Assembly: GCA_900169235.1 (NCBI GenBank)
Contig: FWCC01000123.1
Span: 172,704-236,703, forward strand
Direction: 5' to 3'
Length of the DNA: 64,000 bases
Origin: Zarea fungicola
Lineage: Eukaryota > Ascomycota > Sordariomycetes > Hypocreales > Cordycipitaceae
Shown: positions 1 to 10,312 of the stretch, piece after piece
How positions within the stretch are numbered: position 1 is the first letter of the stretch
How the letters are laid out: each line of letters starts with the position of its first letter
Notes under the pieces: model-generated
Told to the model about the DNA's origin: nothing
Seen by the model: the letters and a program-made list of their open reading frames with translations, nothing else
Database searches by the model: none
Position numbers and translations under genes: made by a program

Positions 1-280
1 CCTGCAGTTGCAGCTCAAAGTGGTGGCAGCGCACGCTGGTGTGCTTTTTCGTAAACGCCGGGCAGGGTGTCTCTGCGTCGGTGCTTAGGCCGCCGTTGAG
101 AGCGCACATGAAGTTGAGCCTCTGGCATGTAAATGGGTCGTTGGCAGCAGCGAGTTTCTTGGCAATGGCGCGGACTTCGTGGCGTCGTGTGTCCCACGGG
201 CTAGGGGAAGTTTTGGCAAGGTTGCTACGGCTGTGTGGCAGATGTCGCTGCTCGGTGGCGGTAGAGGGTAAATAATCCAT
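1..280 (-). CDS. Hypothetical protein, 5' part only (runs off left edge)
   Basis: An open frame of 93 codons starts at an ATG at 280 and reads without a stop to the window edge. The N-terminus begins MDYLPSTATEQ. It is followed by a basic stretch (HEVRAIAKKLAAAND) and several cysteines and histidines (FTCQRLNFMCAL, VRCHHFEL). I do not recognise a family. GC content is higher than in the flanking DNA at 281-1500, which supports coding. The frame could continue or meet an intron outside the window, so length and function cannot be judged. Confidence 0.5.
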   Translation of the reverse strand, partial: MDYLPSTATEQRHLPHSRSNLAKTSPSPWDTRRHEVRAIAKKLAAANDPFTCQRLNFMCALNGGLSTDAETPCPAFTKKHTSVRCHHFELQLQ

Positions 281-1511
281 TTTCTTCTGACAGTACTTGT
301 ATTATTTTCTGTTACTTGTTGGACTCTTGCATCGACAGGGCACTGGACAGTTTGTGTCTGGAGGAGCCTTTTTGGTGATGGCAAGGAAAGACGGAAGAAC
401 GTGTATCTGTAGCTGAGAGAATTTTAAGAAATCAAGAAACACGAAGAACATGGTCTTCTTATACGAATTATTGATTCAACATATCGCAGCCTTGAATTTG
501 CCACCGCCTGTATAAGCATGCATTGCTCAGCAACAAGACAATCTGGGTTTGAGTTGGCGCAGCCACGCCAGTGAGTCACCCGCCATTGAGCTTTGTGAGT
601 CAAGTCGAGCCGTGCGCCATTACCCTTTTTGGCCATGAGATAGCAAACAACGTGCTACGAATTATTACATAAACCATGAAGCTGAAAAGGTTGAACTCAA
701 TTAAAATGAAACGGGAAAATTTAAAATTTCGGGATCCAATTTTTGTTACGTGCCGTTCCTCAAACTAGCTCGCATGACTACCAAGCTGCCATGCACCAAC
801 AGTCACAACTCAAAATTATTACTAGTACCTTATACAGGGCGATCTGAGGAAATACGATGTCGAATGGGGAAGAACTGGTCATTAGAAAGTTGACTGGCAG
901 GGGCTGAATTTGGCGAAGCAGCAAGCAGCAAAATATTACGAACCATTGTAGTCCGTACCAAGTCAGCATATGTTGCTGTTCACGCGAGTAGAATTACAAC
1001 GCGAGTACTTTGATTGAAATAAAGAAAATACAGAAAAGAGGTTACAATACTTAATAGTATAGTCACTTTGAAGCGGGGCGCGCTGGGTTTTCCAATTAAA
1101 CCCCGCGTATCTGGTTTGTATTTCGTCCTACATACTGCGCTCTCCCACATCCTGCTGTCGTAGAGCAGTGTACTCTTCCGCCAACGGTTGCCATGAATTC
1201 AGAGTCATGATGAATGAGCGTCTGCTGATAAAGTTCAAACTTTATGGAAATGGATGTGATTATATACAAAACAGGCACAGTTCCACCCAATCGACGACTC
1301 CGCGTAGGGCAAAGTTTGCTCAACCGTTGCATAGAGAATGCTGGTCCCCGGTGGCGGAAGGCTGAACAGAGTACGAAAGCTAAATTCTTTGAAAAATAGC
1401 ACGTTCGCCTTTTCTGGCCACATGTCATATACGTTGAGGGGGGTTTGACATATAGTTCAGGACGGTGATGAAAGCGGAATCAAGTTTCCCGCTATCGCAA
1501 AATCCAGTTGT
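281..1511. other. Intergenic, no gene seen
   Basis: Only short open frames without family motifs or coherent splice structure occur here. The stretch is moderately AT-rich and would hold the upstream region of the left-edge gene and the 3' flank of the racemase gene. Confidence 0.5.
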
Positions 1512-2216
1512 TCATACGTCTTCCGCCACGGCCCTCATGGCTGCGGCCGTTGCATACAGCGTCAGTGTATCAAACATGGGCACCGCGGGCCGATCCTCCT
1601 GCTTCACCAACAGCGGAATCTCCGTGCACCCCAGAATGACGCCCTGCGCGCCCTCCTCGGCACACAAGCGATCGATGATTTCCAGATAACGCGCCTTGGA
1701 CTCGGCCGTAAACTTCCAGTAGCTCAGCTCGCCGAAAATCACGTCGTCAATCGCCGTCTGCTCCGCCTCGGTCGGCACCACCACGGCCACCCCGCGCGCG
1801 CCAAACTCGTCCCGCAGATACGGCGTGGCCATGGTCGCCTTGGTCCCCAGAAGCGCCACCGTCGTTAGGCCCGCGGCCAGCACGGCTTCCGCCGTAGGGT
1901 CCGCAATGTGCAGCAGCGGGATGGTGACGCCCTGCATGAAGATGGGGGCGGCGCGGTGCCAGGTGTTGGAGACGAGGACGAGAAAGTCGGCACCGGCGCG
2001 CTCGAGGCTCTGCGCATTGGTGCGAAGGTAGGCGCCGCCGTCGAGCCACAGCTCGTTGTGGACGTAGTAGGCGCTGCGGGCGAGGTCCATGGAGTTGATG
2101 ATGATTTCGCCCGTGTGCAGGCCGCCCAGCTGCGCGCGGACCGTGGCGTTGATGATTTTGTAGTACTCGACTGTGGCGATGTCCGTGCTGCCACCGATGA
2201 TGCCAATGGTCTTCAT
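1512..2216 (-). CDS. Aspartate/glutamate racemase family protein (YgeA-like amino acid racemase)
   Basis: Single exon of 234 aa with ATG at 2216. The protein starts MKTIGIIGGST, the glycine-rich first strand of PLP-independent Asp/Glu/hydantoin racemases. The second catalytic cysteine is present in GCTEIPLL (C197). The first catalytic position lies in SNTWH (T85), so threonine replaces cysteine. This Thr/Cys pair is the pattern of the broad-specificity YgeA-type enzymes, which interconvert L- and D-amino acids without a cofactor. A strict Cys/Cys aspartate or glutamate racemase is less likely. Length is that of bacterial homologues, there is no intron and no targeting signal, so a cytosolic enzyme is expected. 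Intronless structure and family distribution suggest possible bacterial origin, which is an inference. Confidence 0.85.
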   Translation of the reverse strand: MKTIGIIGGSTDIATVEYYKIINATVRAQLGGLHTGEIIINSMDLARSAYYVHNELWLDGGAYLRTNAQSLERAGADFLVLVSNTWHRAAPIFMQGVTIPLLHIADPTAEAVLAAGLTTVALLGTKATMATPYLRDEFGARGVAVVVPTEAEQTAIDDVIFGELSYWKFTAESKARYLEIIDRLCAEEGAQGVILGCTEIPLLVKQEDRPAVPMFDTLTLYATAAAMRAVAEDV

Positions 2217-4640
2217 AGTGCTGCTGGATTCGTTTTTAAAGTGTATTGTGTTTTTCTTGGTCGATGGTCCTGTCCCACCTGAGCCGTTTTACGTAGATCG
2301 TGGGGTAGCAGATCTGCTCATCTCCACTAGACTAGTCCGTAGAGTTTGCTTAGTTACTCTGCATGACTTATTATCTTGTTTGGAAATGTTACGATGGAAA
2401 GCTGCAAAAGGAGAGAGGAGGCAAATAAGCAACGGCTAGAGGATTGAGTGGCCACTTATTGGCTCCGTATACTCTCGAGGCCCGATGCGTATCAACGCCC
2501 AATTCGCAGGGTCGTGAGAGGAAAATGTCGTCTAATTTGTCGTTGTATCTACAATGACTATCTCTTTCTCCGAAATTAGACATGATGAAATAAATAAATA
2601 AGATGTACTGCAGTTCAAATCGCGTGCTTGCACCAAATACTACCGTTGCCTTAAAGTTCCTCACATGCAATTCGACTGATCTTGGGGGCTGGGGCTTACA
2701 CCAGACAGATGTTTCCCTTGAAGCAAGCGAGTGTCGTAAATCAGAACTCGAGCCGTGTAAACTTTTGCCTAAAAAAGAATTAGATGGCTTGTTCAGCGTA
2801 GCGGCCAAGTAACTGTCGGGACAAGGCTCGGCGCCGCGCAAGAGGCTGTTCTAATGATTAACCGATGCAAGTGCTAATAATAATCTTGATGAGTGACGGT
2901 CTTTTCACAGTGAGATGAAGCGATCCTAGTTCTAGTAGGGGTGTGGCATGGCAACTGACGTTGAGACAGTAAACTCTACAATCGAGAAACAAGAAAAAAA
3001 AAACAAAGGACCTCAAGAACTCAAATTTTAAAAGCATTTTATTTTCTCCCTGCCTCAAAATGTCGGCTTTTCCCCGTTCGAGTTGGATTGTATTGCGGGC
3101 TCCAACTCTCTAGGCGCGCTGAGACCGAGGCCTGCGCGGGTTTAAACGAGCACCCACCATCTCAGTGGCAGAGACTAAATCTGGATATGTGGATGCGGCG
3201 CCGCCACTGGTTCGACTTTGAACCTGGAACCGGAGTTGAATACGTGTGTAAGTTGGTGCCAGAATGGAGGATGGGCAGGCGGAAGAGACCTTGATGACGT
3301 GCACCAAGACACAGAATAAAGACAGGCCGAAATTTTGCGTCATGAGGATACCAGAACATTACAAACGAGAATTGCCAATAATTGGCCTGGCAGAACGAAG
3401 CAACGCAACTTCAGCTGCATGTGCAGGAGGTTGCGTGCAGGGCTCCTCCAATTTGGCTTAAAAAATAGCGTCTGACAGGCTATGCTGGCTTGGGAGAGGA
3501 GCAGACTCGCGTCAAGATTGCTACGGGAATGGCACCTGCACTCTTGCCGTCACATGGCACATTGCTGCAGTTCTGCAGTCTTGCAACGCCAGCTGTGCGG
3601 GGAAACTGTCCATTGTGCGCTGTTCTTGAGGCTGCATCTAGAGGCGTTGGGGCGTGTGACACGGACTTGCTGCAAATGTATATGGACGGAGCTGCTAGCT
3701 CTACGCGCCTTGCCAATATTTCGGCTGCGACGGGTCATTGGGATGGGATGTCGTGGTGGAAACTCGTGCCGCTCATCAGTATACTCTTGTTTGTAAATAG
3801 CGGTCGGGAATTGTTCAATGCACAACCCGGTTATGCTTTGTTGGCTTTTTCGAACTGGGCCAGTCTGCGGAAGCCAGAAATAAGTCCGGCGTGGCAAGAG
3901 CCTCATTGTTGCAAAAAGAAGGTGTGGCTCTGGTATGCGGGTATGTCTGCTAGTGACAGGGGCCGTTGGACGCCAGGTCGGGCAGCCTGTGATCCGTCGG
4001 TCTGGGCCCCTGTGTGACTTGGCTACGGACCAACGGATATCCCTCTGGAGCCAAAACTGAGTCGCGTCTTTTGGCTCCCTGGACAAAGATGGAAACCGTG
4101 TTTTTTTATTCGACGGGCCGAAACCGAGGGCAGAACTGCCCGCTCCGACATGTGGAGGACATTTGTGAGACAATTGTCGACGCTGTCAATACCGGGTCAT
4201 CTCCTGCCAATGATAACTAGGCAAACGGCGACGGTTCGCTGCTCCCTCGGGGTTTGAAATGAACGGCCCAAGCAAATCTGGTGGAGATGCGGGCGATCCT
4301 GATGCTATTCTTGGGGGCTGAAAGCCACAGCGCATCTAGTTTGTCTGGACTGGCCTTGGCTACTTGGTGTGGTTGTATGTGGCTGTAAACGACCGCTGGC
4401 AAGAGGGAAGAGCTGCAGCTAGCTAGCTACGTAGCAAGTGAGGCAATGTGATGATGGATGGGTGGACGACGGACCGACGGGCGTTTCGTTTCCTTGTTTG
4501 GCCATATGCATGTGCAGTTCGGAAATCCTACGATGGCGGGCAGTGAATGTTGCGTCACAGGTCACAGGTGCCTTGGCGGCAGCTACATACAGTGGGTGTA
4601 ACTAGCAGAGTACCTACGCGAGGGGGGGTGTATTTCTAAC
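2217..4640. other. Intergenic, no supportable gene
   Basis: A 2.4-kb stretch with several overlapping open frames on both strands (for example around 3490-4170). They start at non-ATG codons, carry no recognisable motif and show no splice-supported continuation. Nothing here is called as a gene. Confidence 0.4.
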
Positions 4641-4720
4641 ACAGTCAAAAAACGTTACCAGGGGAAAATCGTGTCAAAAAGTCAAAATCACCGTGCAAGG
4701 CCCATTACACATATCAAAAT

Positions 4721-4809
4721 AAAACCATTTTAAGATACTAAAACATTTTAAGATACTAAAACATTTTAATATACTAAAACATTTTAATATAATAGTATTT
4801 TAAGATGAT
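4721..4809. repeat. AT-rich tandem repeat, about 18-bp unit
   Basis: Four to five imperfect copies of a unit reading AAAACATTTTAAGATACT lie side by side, with substitutions accumulating toward the 3' side. Confidence 0.75.
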
Positions 4810-4893
4810 AACCCTTTTTAATATTAAAACTCTTTTTTATTAAACTATATACCTAGCTTTCTAAGTACCTATCTAAGTACCAAATACCTAACC

Positions 4894-5103
4894 AGCCACA
4901 GCCACAGCCAGCCAACCAGCCAGCCAGCCAGCTAACCGGCCAGTCGGCCTATTTAAAGCCATCAAGAGAGCCAGCGAGAGGCCATCAAGAGAGTCACATA
5001 TAGCGAGAGCACTGACTCCTTCACTAGCTCAATCACTAAATGACTCTCTTGATGGCCCTCTCGCTGGCTCTCGATGGCTTCAAACAGGCCGACTGGCCGG
5101 TCA

Positions 5104-5138
<35 letters not shown>

Positions 5139-5140
5139 TC
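4894..5140. repeat. Large near-perfect inverted repeat with (CCAG)n/(CTGG)n arms
   Basis: The left arm (about 4894-4996) and the right arm (5041-about 5140) are reverse complements over roughly 100 bp, with a 44-bp spacer. Within the left arm, the block GCCATCAAGAGAGCCAGCG followed by a second GCCATCAAGAGAGTCA is mirrored by TGACTCTCTTGATGGCC and CTCGCTGGCTCTC on the right. The outer part is CCAGCCAGCCAG on the left and a longer CTGGCTGGCTGG run on the right. The sequence could fold into a long hairpin. Confidence 0.8.
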
Positions 5141-5490
5141 AAACAGGCCAACTGCTCCTCCGCCGAGCCCTCTATTAAGCCCTCTATTGAGCCCTCTTGT
5201 TAGCTTTCTACTACTACAGGTAGCTAGAGGGAGGGCTTGATGGAGGTGTGTTTAATGGAGGTGTGGAGCATCTGAAGAAGGTCAATGGCTAGCTAGCCTG
5301 TGGAAAGGCAGAGAAATATTTCAGGATGCTTTAAAACATATCAAAAGACATAAAATCATTTTAGAATTTAAACTATATTAGAAAAGATACAGGCTACACT
5401 TACAAGGTGTTGGCTCCACTATAGTGTTTTAGTACACTAAAAAACATTACCAGAGCACTAGAAGTATTTTTAAGCCGTGTCAGAAAAGCA

Positions 5491-5856
5491 CCCTCCCCCG
5501 GTAGGTAGTAACAGCAGCCAGGAGTGTTGTTTGCTGGGCAAGCAGCTTGTACATGCCACCGCCATATTCTGGCCGTCAGGCTCCGCCCGCTTGTGGCGGC
5601 CATCTCTCGCCTCATCTGGCCGCCCTGGCCTGATTCCCATTCAACAGGTCTCAGGTCTCAGACAAACTAAAACGCCACCTATTCAGTCGTAGGGGCGCAA
5701 GATAAAAAGACACCGACCCCTTCCTCGTTTTTTCTCGACGAATTTTCGTACTGACTTTGCTCAAAGCTTTTAATACCCCATAGTGAAACACCTTTGTGGT
5801 GCTTACCGCCTCTCTTACAAGTACCAAGTACCAAGGCAACACCAATTGCATACATC
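5491..5856. other. Upstream region of the ankyrin gene
   Basis: This stretch between the repeat segment and the ankyrin ORF has no gene of its own. It presumably contains the promoter and 5' UTR of the downstream gene. Confidence 0.4.
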
Positions 5857-6891
5857 ATGAGTCTCGTCACTCTACCTATAGAGCTTCGGCTCCAGATCAT
5901 TGCCGAGCTGAGCAACGTCTCACACATCAATTCCCTCTGCCAAGTCAACCGAAGCTACTACAATCTCCTCATAAATCATCTCTACACAGTGGACGAGCTC
6001 ACTCTGCAAAAAGATGCCTTGCGGTGGGCTCTCACCCACCAGAGCGCCGGCACCTTGCACCGTTGGCGGGAGGCCGGCTTGGACATTAGCCGCACGCGCC
6101 GCAACAACACCCAGCCACTTCTTGAAGCCATCAAGGCTGGCTCTGACTGGGCTACTTGGCAAATTTTACATCTTGGCGCCAACATTCATCTTGCCGATAG
6201 ACACGGCCAGACGCCTCTGCATCTCGTTTGCGCCGAGGAGTTCCAGAGGCCAGACCTAGTGCGCTACCTGCTGGCCAAGGGTGCCGACCCTTCAGCCAAT
6301 ACCCGGGCTAAGGAGACGCCGCTATTCATGGCAATCCGCTGTGGTAACACTGAGATTGTCGAAGCGCTGCTAGAGAATGGCGCTGACCACGGTACAAAGG
6401 ACGGCATGGGATGTGCGCCCCTGCACGAGGCCGTGCTCCTCGGCCATGTCGACATCGCTCGCCTGCTGCTAAAACACGGTGCCAACCCGTCTCTGCCCCG
6501 GCCCCTGACCGGTGAGACGCCGCTACATACCGCTATTGCCATCAGCTCACTCGAAATGTTCAAGCTGCTGGCAGGCAGTGGAGCCGACATGATGGCTGAG
6601 TACAACGACTTCACCCCTTTGCTGCTCGCCTGCCAAGGGGGCGCTGTCGACATGGTCAACTGGATGCTACAAAACGGCGTCGTCGTCAACAGCAATGTCA
6701 ACAAGTGGGGTCTCACGCCCATGCATGCGGCAGCCATGAGCGGCTCAGATGAGGTCGTCCGCTTGCTGCTCCAGCATGACGCGCCCTACATGCTCACTGT
6801 CCAAGACAGATACGGCGAGACACCCGTTACTATGGCGTCACGCTTCAAACACGAGAGTTTAGCTGAGATGATGGTCCAGCTAGTCAACTAA
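5857..6891 (+). CDS. Ankyrin-repeat protein with F-box-like N-terminus
   Basis: Single exon of 344 aa. An in-frame ATG at 5794 would add 21 unconserved residues. I chose the ATG at 5857 because the protein then begins with an F-box-like helix (MSLVTLPIELRLQIIAEL, then INSLCQVNRSYYNLL), the usual N-terminus of fungal F-box/ankyrin proteins. From about residue 90 to the end there are seven to eight ankyrin units with typical signatures (GQTPLHLVC, LLAKGADP, ETPLFMAIRCGN, LLLKHGANP, GETPLHTAI, LTPMHAAAMSG). The likely role is protein-protein scaffolding, perhaps as a substrate adaptor of an SCF ubiquitin ligase. The specific partner is unknown. The gene follows a repeat-rich segment, a common setting for expanded ankyrin families in fungi. 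Confidence 0.85.
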   Translation: MSLVTLPIELRLQIIAELSNVSHINSLCQVNRSYYNLLINHLYTVDELTLQKDALRWALTHQSAGTLHRWREAGLDISRTRRNNTQPLLEAIKAGSDWATWQILHLGANIHLADRHGQTPLHLVCAEEFQRPDLVRYLLAKGADPSANTRAKETPLFMAIRCGNTEIVEALLENGADHGTKDGMGCAPLHEAVLLGHVDIARLLLKHGANPSLPRPLTGETPLHTAIAISSLEMFKLLAGSGADMMAEYNDFTPLLLACQGGAVDMVNWMLQNGVVVNSNVNKWGLTPMHAAAMSGSDEVVRLLLQHDAPYMLTVQDRYGETPVTMASRFKHESLAEMMVQLVN

Positions 6892-9800
6892 AGCTTCCAG
6901 GCTGTCGAGAGCACAGAAAATTAAGCTCCAAACTACAGAGGCTGTTTGAGCCGAAACAAATCCGTGAGGCGATAATGCAGCTCAAAAATAGCAACCATGT
7001 AATATAGCAGATTTTAGTTTTGTAATAAACTTCCTTAGTTATTGCTGAATTGAGTTGACGCTCAGTACGTGGCAGTATAAGTGTATCTGGCTTTACGCCA
7101 TTCTAAGGAAAAGCAGGGCAGACGTTCCTGAATACATACTTTTGCTTTTCTGACTTTAAGTAAGTAAATGCTTAGTGCCATTACAGCTTACGTCCTGAAT
7201 TGGCACATGATGATGTGACAGCATAAACCATGCGTAAACCAGTCGAGAAAGGATTCAAGGTCCAGAAAGGGTACAAGGGGTCCAGCAGGCAACACTTAGT
7301 GAGGCAGTCACACCGAGTGACGCAAGAAAACATTCAGACACATTCGAATAGGCAGCCATCGCTGCAAATTCTCCAAAACATTATTATCAGATACTGCATA
7401 AACCAGTACAGGATACCAGATTTCATATGAATCTGCAAATACAAACACCATCTCAAGTTCAGCTTTAGAAAGAATTTGAGACTACGCGCGCCGCTTAAAG
7501 TCCTCAGATTTGAAAAGAATTCCAGAAAGGATAGGTTCAAGTTAGCCTATCGATTGCTTTAGTTGCGAGGTGTCTGAAACAGCGAACAAAATAAAATGTA
7601 TTTGTAGATTTTAGCACACGGAGGTAAGAGCGTGCTTGCATTTGTCGCCTGTGTAAGTTAGGTGAACGGTAGCAAGATAAAGCATCTCCGGCTCCTTGAC
7701 GATACGTTCTAGTCATCACGACTCAGTACACATGCGTGCTCGTCACGTTATCTTGTTAGTTGTATTGGTTAGTAGTGCGCAGTCATTTTGTCTACGAGGA
7801 GGCTAATTGCCGTATCTCTTATTACGATAGGTGACTCGGTAGTGTCATGCTTCCTCAAGCTAGTACTCACATGCTAAAGTCGTAATTAAACTTGGAACTT
7901 GACTTTCATTACATGACTCCTCCTGATCGAGTTAGCCTGATAAGCTTGCTGATGTGACAAAATTAGTGAAAGGCTCATTGCCCGAGAGAGGGGCTAAGTA
8001 AGTGCCGTGGCCAAGGTGTCACGGCGAAGTCCGGGCATAATTGGTGATGTCGCCAGATCCCCGAGTCCGCCCCAGGGGCAATGACTGACAGCCATATTGT
8101 GTAGGAGCCGAGTCCTTGGGTGAAAGGCTCTGGAATAGACCCTGCTTGATAGTCGTATGGTCCACATTCTATCTATCCACCCTGCCGGAAGTTATAGGGT
8201 AAAAATCGGACCGACTCCATTCTGATTTGCTGCTGACGAGCACATTGTCTGTTGACAGGTCCATGCGGCAGTGGCTAAAATCCATGGCGGATTCCTCGAC
8301 AGTGGAGGAATCTTGCCCACGGTAACTGTTCCGACCTGTTGACGATTTATTAAACACCGTGTTTACTAGAGGGATACAACACTTAATAATAACAGTTGCT
8401 TGTAACTGATTGTACATGGTGAAAGATGTAGTTTTCGTTGTAAGTGACTGTCTGTCCGTGGACTTCTTCGGTTCTGAACGGGAGATTGTTCGGCGATAGA
8501 AATGGATATCAACTGCCAACCCAGCTCTCCCGATAATCTAAACATAACCATGACAAAATCTGATCCACTTGGTCGAGTTTTATGCTTTAGTTGAGCTCCC
8601 GGTATGTGGGGTGCGCGAAGACATTTGCAGAAATGGACATGAATGCTGGCTGTGGGATGCGAGTCAATAATCGGCATATATCTCACAGTTTCTGGCAAGC
8701 CATACTGACCAACCCACTGGGGGTAATAAAACATGTAGTTTGGTTTAGTAGTGATAGAATTTTGCCATCACCTGGATGTTCATGTCTCCGGTATGCACTA
8801 TAGCTGGCACGATTGCGAACCGAGTTCCAGCAAACAATATCGGTCTTTTTTGGCAGCCGATCTATGGTGGTCCACCAGTCCATATTTTGACTGAGATTGT
8901 GTAAAGGGTCCAAGTCATCACTGGGGCGTGAACCGCTCTGTTTGGGACAGCATGATTGGTGCGCGTAGACGTGCTGACAGATGTAAAGAACCTCTGTTCT
9001 CGCCAGACCCTTGGTTTATCAGGCAAGTTTCTAATTTTGCTGAGTCCCGGTGGTGTGGTTCACTGCGGATACTTGGCAATCACATTCGGTAAACAACGCC
9101 ACGGAAGTGAAAATAACCACCAGTAGAAAGTTTTCTGCCGGAGTGAACCGACAAAGAATCTTGCTTTTGGCGATCTTTTCTCCCACTTTTCCGGCTTGCG
9201 GTTGGCTCCACCTGCTGGCTGCTCTTCATAGAGTTCAGATGGTTTTGAAACTAACTGTGCGGCAGCTCAAAAGCCCGTCAGCTGGATGAATGACTAACTA
9301 TGGCGTATGTCAGCGGCTATTTCGGCATATCATCGCCATAGTTACTTTGTTGGGACCTCCGCGAGGTGGAGATTTGCCTTGTGTCAGTTTCCAGAAATGT
9401 ATGGAGAACAATAGGGATTCGGACCAAGAAGTGGTCCCACGGCAGGCGCCACGGCCGCGGACAGCTAAATTCTCAAGATTAGCCATAAGTTTTAAGATGC
9501 TATTACTCTATTTCTATACGCCATTCTTCATACCGGAAATGGGTGCCATAAAGCTTTAGCTTTCTTGATGCGTGCGTTTAACTCAGGATGCTGGTAATTT
9601 GTTAGTTACCCATACCGACTTTTGAACATAGACGCTCTGTTCTACTGTCGATATAAGTTATGATACATGGAATTGTTGCAATGTAAGTCATCGTAATCCG
9701 TAGATTTTATGCTGCTTAGCTTTGAAAGTCCAGTCCAGCAAACCCTATATGTGAGGTACTTGAAACGCATGTAAGCAGTTCATTCACCCAACCTGCTGCT

Positions 9801-10312
9801 AATACAAGAGACCTAGATGGGGCCCAGCTGAGTATTGGAGCCTAACAGGGCCATAGCTCAGTCGGGGCTGAGTCCCAGCTAGGTAACAAGCTGTATACTA
9901 AAACCCGCCACTTGGTAGTTAGCGCAATCCACTTGCTGGGGAAAACCCATAGCAAATGGTCCACTAACTAGATACACAAGAGGTATATGCATTTTTGGGT
10001 TAATTTTACTCATGACTTACTAACTGGAGGATCGCCGGTAAAGTAGCACGAGTAGTTCCTCTCCTTGTGTTACCAAGGGTATGAGTCGAGTTAATGTTGC
10101 CTAATTATGCTGCTGAACTATACCTTGCTTACATTGTAATGTAGATGCTGACTCCACTGCAATACGGCTGGCTGCCTTGCCTTATGGAGTCCTACTTGAT
10201 CTGCCGCTGTTTAGTTAATTAAATAGACAGTTTTGAATAAGAGCACCGACAGTCCAACAGGCCCATCTAGCGATCATCATTCATTTGCTCTGCAAAACGA
10301 AAATTGATTGAG
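6892..10312. other. Gene-poor stretch, possible degraded coding remnants near 8.2-8.9 kb
   Basis: No intact gene is visible in 3.4 kb. On the minus strand between about 8913 and 8169, frames break and resume (for example DGKILSLLNQTTCF in one frame, then YYPQWVGQYGLPE in the next). This may be a decayed gene I cannot name. The rest shows only short random frames. Confidence 0.35.

Larger units (their letters stand above)
4641..5490. repeat. Repeat-rich segment bounded by diverged direct repeats
   Basis: Two similar stretches of about 50 bp in the same orientation (about 4641-4688 and 5433-5488, both with AAAAAACRTTACCAG followed by a CGTGTCAnAAAAG block) bound an 850-bp AT-rich segment. It contains AT-rich tandem units and a large inverted repeat, listed separately. 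Another similar pair, CATATCAAAA followed by CATTTTA, occurs at about 4711 and 5337. No coding capacity is visible. This may be a decayed non-autonomous mobile element, but no clear target-site duplication was found. Confidence 0.4.

Noticed and set aside
3490..4173. Overlapping 175-aa (+) and 207-aa (-) open frames
   Set aside because: Both begin at TTG, have no family motif and overlap each other on opposite strands. They look like chance frames in GC-richer DNA.
5794..5856. Upstream in-frame ATG of the ankyrin gene
   Set aside because: It adds 21 residues without family support. The F-box-like N-terminus starts at 5857.
9838..9895. tRNA-like start GGGCCATAGCTCAGT
   Set aside because: No matching anticodon stem, T arm or acceptor end follows. 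Only a short local hairpin is present.
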